Positions 35,401 to 47,700 of a stretch of DNA of 64,000 bases are shown in pieces. The translations under genes were made by a program, and so were the position numbers. The stretch spans positions 16,078,130-16,142,129 of the forward strand of contig NC_084475.1 of assembly GCF_027409185.1 (NCBI RefSeq), read 5' to 3'. The DNA is from Cynocephalus volans (taxonomy: Eukaryota > Chordata > Mammalia > Dermoptera > Cynocephalidae). The notes under the pieces were generated by a model, which saw nothing but the letters and a program-made list of their open reading frames with translations, was not told where the DNA came from and ran no database searches. Every line of letters begins with the position of its first letter. The stretch's first letter is position 1.

Positions 35401-38400
35401 ACTGGCTTCCTCTTTGTTCCTGGGAGATGAGGGGTCCCAAGGCATGCTCCTGGTCCCAGTAGAAGTCGGGCAGTTGTGTCTGAATGATGCTGGGCATTTA
35501 GCAGCAGCTGGCTGGGCTCTTGACTCACATTGATTAGGGACTGCTGGGGGTCTGCACACCTCTCCCACCAGATTCTTCCTTCTGCCAGATTCTTCCTTCC
35601 GCTAGCTTCCTGGGCCTCTGCTCAGCTCTCCTAGAAGTCACTGCTCCAGTCTTCTCAATGGCCGATCTTCCTGTCCCTCATCAGGCCTTCCCTTTCCACT
35701 CAGGATGTGCTACTATTAATAACTCGCAAGTCCCCTCTCCCCTCCTTCCTGCAGCTCTGTGGAAGGAGCTGTTGTTGGCTTCACTGCATGCTGGGGAGGC
35801 TCTGAGGGACATGGGGAGCTCTCACAGATGATGGGCTCTTCCACAGTGGGGCTCCTAACCTTGCTCAGTCACTTGAGGGCAAAGGACAGGTAGCGTGGGA
35901 AGAGAGCTGGTGTTTGGGTACCCCAGGGTACTCCTTGGTACCAGCAGTTGCCCTCAGGGCCCTGAGCTGACGACAGCTTTACCTCCCATCTGTCCGTCTG
36001 TTCCTCTGTCCATCTGTCCATACTCTGGCTGTACTTTACCCTTCTGCTCACCCTGTAGTGGTTTCCTATGAAGGACAGGCCAAGCTCCTGGACATGTGGC
36101 AGAGCATCAGACAAACTTTCTCCTCTCAACCTCCTCTCTCCTCCCGCCTTCCCTTTCCTCTCCCTCCCTCCCAGCTGCTGTGGCAGCTGCCTCCTCCCCC
36201 TCCTCCTCCCTCCCTGAATCTGCAGTGTGACTGGAAGTAGGCTGAATTAATCAGCAGATTGAAGCTCTGCTCTGCTGCGCCCGATGCTCTGCAGCACCCG
36301 GCTCCTTGCTCACACGCTCTCCAGCCCTCTCCCCTCTTTTTTTCTCTCCTCTCACTCTTCCTTCCCCTCTCTATCACGCTCGCTCTCACTCTCTTTGAGG
36401 GCAGTGTTGGAAGTTGCCGTAGCTGACTCCTGTGGCTCAGGCTCTGGCTCATGCTGTTTAAGCAGACAGAGCTATGGATGCCCCACCAGGGCAAACACAA
36501 CCAAGTGAGTACACCAGCTTGGCTTCGACCTTGTCCTCTCATGCCTTGCTCCCTGCTTTGAGTGGGAGTCTTTGGGTTATCAGCTGCTGTAAGAGTCCTG
36601 AAGACAATGCAGGATGGAAGGCTGCTCGAATGAGCACGAGGTAACCATGAGCTTGGAAGGAGGTTGGGAATGGGAGGCAGAAAGCCAGTGTGTCTCCGCC
36701 TGCCAACCAAGCACCCAAGTCACCCAGAGCAGGATCGGGGCCCATGCCTCCCAGAAGGGCACCCTGCCAAGGTATGCGAGGAACCGGTCTCCATGCACAG
36801 GTGACAGAAGCTTGGGGCCTGCACGCCAACCCTCCTCAGGGCCAGCGAGGGGGCTTTTGTCATAGGACCATATGGGTAACTGAGACAGGAGCCCCCAGAG
36901 CTGGGCTGATTTCTTCCTAGGTCTTGGTGGCTGCAGGAGGTGGGGAAGAAGGTGGGTGAAAGTGCTAAGGTCAGCGTGAGCCTGGAAGCATGAGGGAGGG
37001 GAGGAAGAAGCTTGCTGGAGGCACTGGCTTGCCTGGCTGCCCACGGAGTCTGTCTGTGTCTGGCCAAAGCAGAACAGCATATAGTGGCTGAATCTGCTTC
37101 AGTGATTCAGGCATTACGTGGGGTCCAGCTTTGTGTCCACTCCCCGCCTGCACTGACCAAGAAAGCTGTGACAGTGAGGGCCTAGAGAAGGTGCCAGGCC
37201 CCAGCCAGTTCTAATTAGTGGTTATCTGCTGTTCTCAAGGCCTAAGGTCAAGGTCTAAATTCATAACCTGTCTACCTGAGCTAGGGGACCTTGATTCTGT
37301 TGCTCCTGAGACAGGTGGAGTAGGAAGGAAAACAGCTGCTATGCTGAGAGAACCTCAGAGGAGCTCCAAAAGGACAGGAGCTGGGGGCTTGGGGGCTTCT
37401 GGCTCTGGGTCACCTGAAAAACCTGGCTGCAGGAGAGCTCAAGTGTGTCCTCTCTTGAAAACCTTGTTATTATATTTTTGGGGTGCAGCTGGCCGGTATG
37501 GGGATCTGAACCTGTGGCCTTGGTGTTACAAGGCTGCACTCTAACCACCTGAGCTCACCAGCCAGCCCTAAAATTCTCAGACTATCCAGATGCTCAGCTT
37601 TGGGCCTCGAGAGCTGGTCCTGTTCAGGGGCAGGTTCCTCATGGCTCTGATTTGACAAGTAGAGATCTCACACCACCGTGTTGTTCCCTCAAATCCCCAT
37701 GCCCTGCCAGCACCCCCTTTTGTGATAGAACAAAGATATACAAGCCCGGCCAGTGATGGGGGTTCGCTGTCAGTCTCTCCTGAGTTGGAACTTCCTTGGG
37801 GCCTCAAGTTATCCTCTCCTCTTGGTCCAGTTGAGCCTGAGCAGTTAAAATAGTGGAGTGGGTAGGTTCTGCATGAAAAGCATTGGTGTAAGTAGAGCAG
37901 CAGGGCCTCCCCACCTCTGGTGTAGAGACCTTGCCCCTTGCCCCAGGAAGGCCTCTGGAGGTGCCTGGCAGTGGGGTGGATGGGAATTTTTAGTATCTGG
38001 GAAGCAGGAAGACTCTCTTGTTACCTTTGGGGGCTTAAGGCCAGGTCACATTTTTCTTCACCCTTCTTGGCCTCAGTGGGCAAGAAAAGCAGACCTCGGA
38101 CTATGTGTGGACTTGGGTTTTCACTCATCAGATAATAAGAACTACACCTGTTCTCCTGCTCCTGTCTCCCTGTTGGTGCCAGCACACTGGGTCCTCAGCC
38201 TGAATCCGTGCTGTGAGAAAGGCTACCAGAGTCTGCTCTCCACCAGCCTCTTCTGAACTGCCTTCAGAAAGCATGAGGCTCTTCCTCCAAGTTCCTTAGC
38301 TTTGGCTCTTATCTCATGTGGAGAAAAGCTGAGGCACAATGAGAGAAAGCAGTGATTTGACCCCTAACCCAGGCCCTCCTGCTGAGAAGGGGTGAGGTGA

Positions 38401-41400
38401 ACTGCCTTGGCAGTTGGATATGCTCAGTCAAAGACCATGGAGAGAAGACTGGCCCAGAAGGCTATGTCCTTACCATGGGGCCAGCCTGTACGGGCAGGCA
38501 CTGCCTTTGGGCGGCACATAATTACAGAATGGCTTATTTTCCCTCTGCTGTGCTGTCTTTAATTGCCAGTCTGGAGTTGGTGCCCCTAGCCAGACACAAC
38601 ATGCGGGGGCAGATGCACACAGACAGCTCTGCGGGAGCATCTGCCACCCTCTGGCCCGTACCTCCCACACCTGGAGAGGAGCAGAGCACAGCTTCTAAGT
38701 ACCTGGGGGCAGAGAGTAAGAGAGCATCACCTGGGGCTGATGGCTGTGCAGGGTGAGGGGTCCTGGGATGAGGCAGCTGATGTGAATAGAGTATCCAAGG
38801 TCTGCAGGCCTGGCTCTCTGGCTGCTCCTCATAGCCTTTTTTCTCTGCCTTGCTGGAAACTCTCACCTTCTGAGCATGGTCCTCGTTCCAGGTTGAGCAT
38901 CTTCCTAGCTGATACTGCAGTCCTGTGTGGTTTGCCTGCCCTTCCTTTCTTTCTCCCTCCCAACCCCCACTTCTTGGGTGTGCAGCTTTCCACCTCTGCA
39001 GGCCAGCCTTTCCTGCCTCCAGCATTTCTCACTTGGTCGTTTCTGGACACCTGGCCCAGGCACGTCCATCCTGGGAACTTTGGCACCCCACATTGTGGAG
39101 AGGAATCTGGGAAGGCTGAGCCTGTGGGAGAAGGGGTGGTGGTAAAGGGAAGACTCTGGGGGCCCAGGCTTCGCACCCCAGCCCCGTGTACTGCTGCTGT
39201 GCCTCCAAGATTCTCCTTTTCCCTTGGGCGGAAGGAACAGGCCTCACCCCTCTGGCCCAGCCCTTTAGACCTGAGAAGGCCTATAGTCTCCTCTTCCTCC
39301 TTTATAGCCCCCCCGCCCGAAGGCTTTCTTCTCTTCCATATCAGAAACTCAAGGACATGGTGGGACATTCATTTGTCCTGGGCCTTGGCCTCTCAGGGAG
39401 GCCCAGGATCCTGCCACAGGGAGGTGGGTGCTTTGGAGTGCAATATTTCCCCATGTTGAGGTGTGGGCCCCCTGCCTGGAGGCCCGTTTCTTCTGAGCTG
39501 AAATAACTAGTTCATCCCCTCTGGGAAGAAGGAGCTCTTATCTTCATAATCCCCCAAAGCCACTGTGGAGAGCAGGGATTAGGTGAGATTTAGACAAGGG
39601 AGCTGGGAAGTCTTGGGGCCAGGCCCACTCTGGAAACCAATCCTCATCCCTCAGGCTGAGGAAACTAGCAGTAGGGCCTGCCTCCTGGGCTTCATGCAGG
39701 TGGTCTGCGGCAGTGAGATACTGCCCCAGACCCAGCTGCTCCTTGTTGTTGTGGGGATGTGCGTCCTGTGGGGGCTGAGGCTAAATTGCCTGTAAAGAGG
39801 GTGCCTGCAGAGACAGGCAGGGAAGGGGAAGTCCAGAATGTTAGCAGGCACAGCCGGCACAGGACACTGGGTACGCAAGTCTGCGGGCCATAGGAGAGGA
39901 AGAGGGGGGCGGGGGCGACAAGGTGAGGCAGCGGTGTCACCAGCTCTGCGGACCTTGGTCAGTACTCCTCAGTAGATCACCCCGAGTCCCTTTCTTGGTG
40001 CCTCAGGTCTAGAGGTTCGCTCCTCTTGCTCAGGAACTTTTCCTGATGCAAGCTCACATGGACATTCTTCAGTTTCCCTGGGGGAAGACTCACTCCAGCC
40101 TTTCTTGGGGACATTCTTTTTCCTAAGATCCCAGGGCTGGGGATCAGATGTGCATCAGATTCAACCTGTGATTAGCTTCACTCCCGGAAGTTTTGTTTTC
40201 ATAGGTCCAGGGTTAGGCCTGGACATCCATGTTTTTAAGAGCTCTGGGTGTTTTTACTACAGGTTTTGGGTTGACAACCCCTGATTAATGTGTCCTTGGG
40301 ATCAGTGAAGCTACTTGTGTATTCATTCACTCATTCATTCATTCATTCATCCATCCATCCATCCATCCATCCATTCATCCATCCATCCATCAAGTATGCA
40401 CTGAGCTTGTGTGTGCCAGGCACTATCTTAGCAGATGGGTGGGAAGGGGTGTGGAAATGGAAGAATTCAGTACCTGTTTTCAGGGAATATGCAGTCTAGT
40501 TGGAGAACTGGACATGTAAATCTATGGTTACAATTTGGTAAGATGCAGACTGTGAGCCAGATTGCCCAGGGTTCCATCAGAATACAAACCTCCCCCTGAA
40601 GTGCAGTTCTGGGTTTTGGGAAAACGTCCTAGAGGTGGTGATGTTTCAGCTAAATCTTGAAGGAGTAAGAGTTGTCTGGGATGGGGGTTGTGCTTTTGGC
40701 TAGGAAACACATAAAAGCATTTGATCATGAGCTAGAGAGCATGGTGCATGGAAGGAATAGTGGGGAAAGAGGCTGGAGAGGTCGGCAAGTCCTGAAGGGC
40801 CACATGGAGCCTGCACAGGGGTCTGGGCTTGATTTGTAAGGTAAAGGGTGTCAGTTGATTAGGCGTGTGCTTACTCTGGTTGGGTGTTGCAGTGGGTTTG
40901 GAAAAGACTGTTTATGTAGTTTTTGTTTTGTTTTGTTTTGGGTACCCAAAAGTGGGTTTGGGTAGAGACTGGGGTGGGAAGGGGAGGATGGAGTTTGGTC
41001 TGGGACGTTCCAGAGGTGACTGGGTGAGACGGCAGCTGTGGGAGGAGAGGTGGCTGGTGCTGAGGGCAAGTTTGGGTTTTTGGACATATTGGCTCCTAGG
41101 TCTCTGTGGAACAGCTGTGAGGTGGTTCAGTAAATGGGTCTATATTTGGGGTAGTGGTCAGGCTCAAGGTAAAATTTAGGAGCTGTAAACTTATTGATGG
41201 TAGATGACTGTGGATGAGGTTTCCCTGGAATCGTACAGAAGTTTGCAAGGTGTCCTAGGATGGACTATGGGGTAGATGGAGGGAAAAGAACAGCCGAAGT
41301 CAAAAAAGGTAGAGAAAAGTGCAGGAATGGGTGAGTCTCAACCAGGAGTGGCCAGGCCATGAGATCATGGAAGATAGTATGGTTGGTCCTCGTGCCATCT

Positions 41401-41691
41401 GGGGACCACCCATCCATACCACATTCCACCCATCCATACCACATTCCACCCATCCTTGGTGAGATGAGTGTGGTGTGGTCGCTGCATGGCCCTACCCTGG
41501 GAACAGCTATCTTTTTTCTTTCTTTTTTTTTTTTTAATTTTATTTTGTCGATATACATTGTGGCTGATTATTGCTCCCCATCACCAAAACCTCCCTCCCT
41601 TCTCCCTTCCCCCCCCCAACAATGTCCTTCTGTTTGCTTGTAGTATCAACTTCGAGTAATTGTGGTTGTTATATCTTCTCCCCCCCCCCGG

Positions 41692-41751
<60 letters not shown>

Positions 41752-44700
41752 TTATTTATTAATTTTTAGTTCCCACCAATAAGTGAGAACATGTGGTATT
41801 TCTCTTTCTGTGCCTGACTTGTTTCACTTAATATAATTCTCTCGAGGTCCATCCATGTTGTTGCAAATGGCAGTATTTCATTCGTTTTTATAGCTGAGTA
41901 GTATTCCATTGTGTAGATGTACCACATTTTCCGTATCCACTCATCCGATGATGGACATTTGGGCTGGTTCCAACTCTTGGCTATTGTAAAGAGTGCTGCA
42001 ATGAACATTGGGGAACAAGTATACCTTCAACTTTATGATTTCCATTCCTCTGGGTATATTCCCAACAGTGGGATAGCTGGGTCATATGGTAGATCTATCT
42101 GCAATTGTTTGAGGAACCTCCATACCATTTTCCATAGAGGCTGCACCATTTTGCAGTCCCACCAACAGTGTATGAGAGTTCCTTTTTTTCCGCAACCTCG
42201 CCAGCATTTATCGTTCAGAGTCTTTTGGATTTTAGCCATCCTAACTGGGGTGAGATGGTATCTCAATGTGGTTTTGATTTGCATTTCCCGGATGCTGAGT
42301 GATGTTGAGCATTTTTTCATATGTCTGTTGGCCATTTGTATATCTTCCTTAGAGAAATGCCTACTTAGCTCTTCTGCCCATTTTTTAATTGGGTTGCTTG
42401 TTTTCTTCTTGTAAAGTTGTTTGAGTTCCTTATATATTCTGGATATTAATCCTTTGTCAGATGTATATTTTGCAAATATTTTCTCCCACTCTGTTGGTTG
42501 TCTTTTAACTCTGTTAATTGTTTCTTTTGCTGTGCAGAAGATTTTTAGTTTGATATAATCCCATTTGTTTATTTTTCCTTTGGTTGCCCGTGCTTTTGGG
42601 GTCGTATTCATGAAGTCTGTGCCCAGTCCTATTTCCTGAAGTGTTTCTCCTATGTTTTCTTTAAGAAGATTTATTGTTTCAGGGTGTATATTTAAATCCT
42701 TAATCCATTTTGAGTTGATTTTAGTATACGGTGAAAGGTATGGATCTAGTTTCATTCTCCTGCATATGGATATCCAGTTATCCCAGCACCATTTGCTGAA
42801 GAGGCAGTCCCTTCCCCAGTGAATAGGCTTGGTGCCTTTGTCGAAGATCAGATGGAAGTAAGTGTGTGGGTTGATTTCTAGATTCTCTATTCTATTCCGT
42901 TGGTCAGTGTGTCTGTTTTTATGCCAGTACCATACTGTTTTGGTTATTATAGCTTTGTAGTATAGCTTAAAGTCAGGTAGTGTTATGCCTCCAGCTTTAT
43001 TTTTTTTGCTCAGCATTGCTTTGGCTATGCGTGTTCTTTTATTGTTCCATATAAATGTCTGGATAGTTTTTTCCATTTCTGAGAAAAATGTCTTTGGAAT
43101 TTTGATGGGGATTGCATTGAATTTGTATATCACTTTGGGTAGTATGGACATTTTCACTATGTTGATTCTTCCAATCCAAGAGCATGGGATATCTTTCCAT
43201 CTTCTTGTATCCTCTCTAATTTCTCTCAGCAGTGGTTTGTAGTTCTCATTATAGAGATTTTTCACATCCTTGGTTAACTCAATTCCTAAGTAATTTATTT
43301 TTTTTGGTGGCTATTGTAAATGGGCAGGCTTTCTTGATTTCTCGTTCTGCATGTTCACTATTGGAGAAAAGAAATGCTACTGATTTTTGTGTGTTGATTT
43401 TGTATCCTGCTACTGTGCTGAAATCATTTATCAATTCCAACAGTTTTTTTGTAGAGGTTTTAGGCTGTTCGATATATAGGATCATGTCATCTGCAAACAG
43501 GGACAGTTTGACTTCATCTTTTCCAATCTGGATGCCCTTTATTTTCTTCTCTTCTCTGATTGCTCTGGCTAGTACTTCCAACACTATGTTGAATAGGAGT
43601 GGTGAGAGTGGGCGTCCTTGTCTAGTTCCTGTTCTTAAAGGAAAAGCTTTCAGCTTTTCCCCATTCAGGATGATATTGGCAGTGGGTTTGGCATATATGG
43701 CTTTAATTATGTTGAGATACTTTCCCTCTATACCTAACTTATAGAGGGTCTTTGTCATGAATGAGTGCTGAACTTTATCAAATGCTTTTTCAGCATCTAT
43801 AGAGATGATCATATGGTCCTTGTGTTTGAGGTTTTTTTTTTGTTTTTTTTTTTTAAGATGACCGGTAAGGGGATCTTAACCCTTGACTTGGTGTTGTCAG
43901 CACCACACTCAGTGAGCGAACCAGCCATCCCTATATAGGATCCGAACCCGGGGCCTTGGTGTTCTCAGCACCACACTCTCCTGAGTGAGCCACAGGCCAG
44001 CCCGTGTTTGAGTTTATTAATATGGTGTATCACATTTATTGATTTGCGTATGTTGAACCAACCTTGCAACCCTGGGATGAATCCCACTTGATCGTGATGA
44101 ATAATTTTACGTATGTGTTGCTGTATTCTGTTTGCTAGTATTTTAGTGAGGATTTTTGCATCTATATTCATCAAGGATATCGGCCTGTAGTTTTCTTTTT
44201 TGGCTATATCTTTACCTGGTTTTGGTATCAGGATGATGTTTGCTTCATAGAATGAGTTTGGGAACAGCTATCTTCTTTCTGATATTATGTCCTTCCTAGT
44301 GTTTTAGTGTTACAATATCCTCTCTTTTGTGAAATGGTGGTAATAAAAGATGACAGGTTTTTGTCCTAATGTCTTTCCTAGGAACAGTGAAAAGCTATCA
44401 TCTCTATGCTAGTTCCCCTCTCCTCATTAAAAAATATGTGTTTTCTGGTCCATGAGATCTAGCAGACTGGCACCATTGAGATAAATTGGGGGGTCAGCGG
44501 TGAGGACTGTCTGGGTGGGGCAGGGAGAGCGCCCATGGCAGGGGGTTGAGCACTGAGTGAAAGGTGAGTTAGAAAACACTGAGTATAGAAAGTGGTTGTT
44601 TTTTTTAAACTTACTTTAAAGAGTTGGGGGCTGTGTTTTATAACTTTGTGGAGATTTGGATATGATTACACACTGAGGGGCAAGAGCTGGTGGAGGAAGA

Positions 44701-47700
44701 GAAGAGAGAGCTCAGGAGGAGGGAGGGAGGGCTGGGGAGGTGGGTGGGGACGGGCCCAGCCTGCGATGGGGCCTCCAGGAGATGACAGTGCCTCCTGCTT
44801 CCCGGCAGGGAGAACCCCCCTTGGCCCTGGGCCTGTCCACCCGGAAGGCCCTGAGCATCCTGAAGGAGCAGCTGGAGGTGGTGCTGGAAGAACACCTCAA
44901 AGAGAGGAAGAAAGGTCTTACGTGGAAGGTGAAGCTTCTTCATGGGGCAGCCGGAGCCTCACTGGGATGGCAGAAAAGCATGGAAGGCCCTTCTCAGGGC
45001 TGTGATGTGCCCAGAGCAGCATGACGCAACTGAGGCATCATGAAAAATCAGAAGCCGGGGTTCCCTTTCATAGTGATGTCCTGAGCTCCCTAGCTGCAGG
45101 AGCCCAACAGGCTAGACCCAACCGAGGTCAAAGGGAGCAGACCAGGGCAGCCACGGGGCTGGGTGGGGGAAGGCAGCCAGATCCTAGTGGAAAAGGGCCT
45201 CACTCCCGCCTGCCACCCCTGCCTAGGAGGTGTGGAAAAGCAGCTTCCTGCACCACAGTAACCGCTGCTCCTGTTTCCACTGGCCCGGGGCCTGGCTCAT
45301 GCTGCTGGCCGTGCTCCTGCTGCTGGGTTGCTCTGGGGGCCAGCCGGCGGGGAGGTAAGCAGAGCCCCACCACCAACACCATGCTGCTCCCCAGGCCTCT
45401 CCAACTGTCCCCTGCCTGCCTCAGCACCTAGGGCATCCCAGAGCTCTGTGAGGGGCTGCTGCCCCCTGAGCTGCTCCCACAGAGGGCTCCTGGGTGTGTA
45501 AGAATGTCCTCAGTCCCTCAACTGGGGCCTGAGGCCTGGCTGGTGTCAGGGAACCAGAATGAGACACTCTTTTCAGAAGGGGCCAGGGTGGGAAGTCTTG
45601 GGCCCTGGACGATGGCTGGGTGGGAGGACCCCTTCTCCTTGTTAGTCCACCCTCTGCCTCCTCCGACCAGCCATGGGGTGGAGCTGGTGAACGCCTCAGC
45701 CTTGTTCCTGTTGCTGCTTCTTAACCTTGTCCTCATCGGGCGGCAAGATCGGCTGAAGCGTCGGGAGGTGGAGCGGAGGCTGCGAGGGATCATTGACCAA
45801 ATCCAAGGTGAGGCCACAGGCAGGCATGTTGGTGGGAAAACAAGCCCTGTGATGTGTCAGAGCCCTAAGAGCTCCCCTCCTCCTCCCGAGCCAGGAGCCC
45901 CAGCACCTACGGGTTGCCTATAGTCAGTTATCCCAGGGCTCCTGTCATCAGGTGAGTTAGAAGGATGCCCACCCTCTTTTGAGCAGGGCAGTGAGAGCTG
46001 TGGGATGGCTTTGGGCACCCCAGCAGTGGCCTGGACAGGCAGGAAGGCTAATGGTGGCACAGTGGGCTGCAGGCTTGCTGGAGTTGGGGGACTAACCAGG
46101 AAGACCTACACTTTGGCAGGAGGACAGTTGAGATTTCTCTTCCAAGTCTGTCTTGTTGGTGGTGCTGTGCCAGGGGAGGTGGGGAGGTAGACCAGAGAAG
46201 TCTGAGATTCCTGCAAGAATCAGTGTTGGAGGCAGGGAGCCAGAAGCCCAAGAGGGAGCAGCCTCGTTCTGAAAGAAGGGAATTGCTCAGAGTCCAGTTT
46301 CTGCTCGTCCTTCCATTCTGTTGGCATTTATTAAGCTGGGCTGTGGATCGAGGGCTACGTTAGGCTCTTTTGAGAGACAGTGGTTCCTGCTCTCTGGAGG
46401 CATGTGGTGGTGTCGGAGAAGGAATACCTACTCTCATGAGACCTTTCTTTCATTGTGCTGGGCAATGAATGTTTCGATGCTAAGCAAGAATTTGCTCATT
46501 CATTCTGAGATGATTAACTAATTGCAACCATGCACCAGGCACTGAGTATAATGGTGACCGAGAAAGCTGGGCCCTCTTCTCCAGGAGCTTAGTCTCTTGC
46601 TCGGAAACCCTCAGTGTCTCCCTCTTGCTTATCCAAGCCATCCCAGATGCCACATGTGGCTTTCTGGGACTTCTGCCAGAAGCTCCAGCCACTCTTCTTA
46701 CTACTCATCCTCAGGTTAAAATTACTCACCAGTCCTAGACCCACTGGTACTAAACTGCCTCTGTGCTTTTGTCCCGCTGTTTTCTGCCTGGTGAACTTGC
46801 CTCTCACTTGTCTCCAACTGACAGAATCTCATCCATTCTTCAAGGTTCACCCCAAATACTCCCTCTTCTGTACTTCTACAGCACTGGGATCTTTGTTAAC
46901 CCACTTAGCACGTGTTTGCCTTGTTTGGAGTTATCTGCCCATGTGTCTCTGTTGCCCCATTAACTCATGGCTCCTCAAGGGCAGGGACTCGTACCCCTCA
47001 CAGGCCCTCAGCAATGTTTGTGAAATGCATTTGAATGGAGTGGGGGTCAGAGGATAAGAGCTTCAGTTGTTGAGGGGAGGTAGAGGTGCCTGGACTGGAG
47101 GGTTGGGAAAGGCTTTGTAGAGGAGGTGTACTTGAAAGAGGGGAGTGTTGGAATGAGTGCAGGGCGTTCTTGCAGGCCTCCTGGGAAAGAAGCAAGAGCA
47201 GGCACTGCTCCATGGGTGTACACTGGGTCTGGCTGGTGTGCAGAGCCATGGGTGAGAAGGTTGTTTCCCTCTTTCCATTCTCATCAGATGCCCTCAGGGA
47301 TGGCAAGGAGATCAAGTGGCCAAATGCCCTATATCCAGACCTCCACATGCCATTTGCACCATCCTGGTCCCTGCACTGGGCCTACAGAGACGGACACCTG
47401 GTCAACCTGCCAGTTAGCCTATTGGTAGAAGGAGACATCATAGCTCTGAGGCCTGGCCAGGAATCATTCGCCTCTTTGAGGGGGATCAAGGTAGCTCAAG
47501 GCATTTCTCCTTCCCTGGAAATGCTGTGGGAGCATCCACAGGCAATGACGGGAGGGTCCCAGGGCTTAATCCTGAAGCTTCCTGGCCCCTCATTGGCTTC
47601 ATGGCCAGGGCTCTTGAAGCAGAGCTGGAGTATCTTCCTCGTCTGCTGTTCTTTCTTCTCCCGCATCCTCAAGAGCTAGGAATCCAGTCCCATGACAGAC

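Larger units (their letters stand above)
41514..44259 (-). mobile_element. 5'-truncated L1 retrotransposon, with a SINE inside
   Basis: On the minus strand the element reads ORF2, then a 3' UTR containing C-rich and (CA)n stretches, then an A tail (T run at 41519-41536). A 15-bp duplication, GGGAACAGCTATCTT at 41499-41513 and 44260-44274, flanks it perfectly. Only the reverse transcriptase and C-terminal parts of ORF2 remain: 43812-43279 carries the FADD catalytic box ([11 protein letters not shown]), and 43265-42033 continues the C-terminal 410 codons. The two frames are separated by a length change in an A run at about 43300. A dimeric SINE (43831-44003) also interrupts the frame. The element cannot be autonomous. 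Confidence 0.93.
32485..44808 (+). other. TMEM94: TMEM94 intron 2
   Basis: About 12.3 kb. It holds an L2 fragment (32980-33553), the possible alternative exon near 36.45 kb, a SINE (37478-37568), a microsatellite (40319-40392), a minisatellite (41404-41455) and the L1 at 41514-44259. The remainder (33600-36240, 36505-37470, 37570-40310) is GC-moderate sequence in which I recognise no exon, although chance open frames are long here. Confidence 0.6.

Noticed and set aside
38740-39459. 239-codon open frame in TMEM94 intron 2
   Set aside because: Frames of this length overlap on both strands here. The translation has no recognisable domain or conserved motif, and there is no promoter or splice context.
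41404-41455. CRISPR-like regular repeat
   Set aside because: The units are in direct tandem without spacers, in a mammalian intron; it is a minisatellite.
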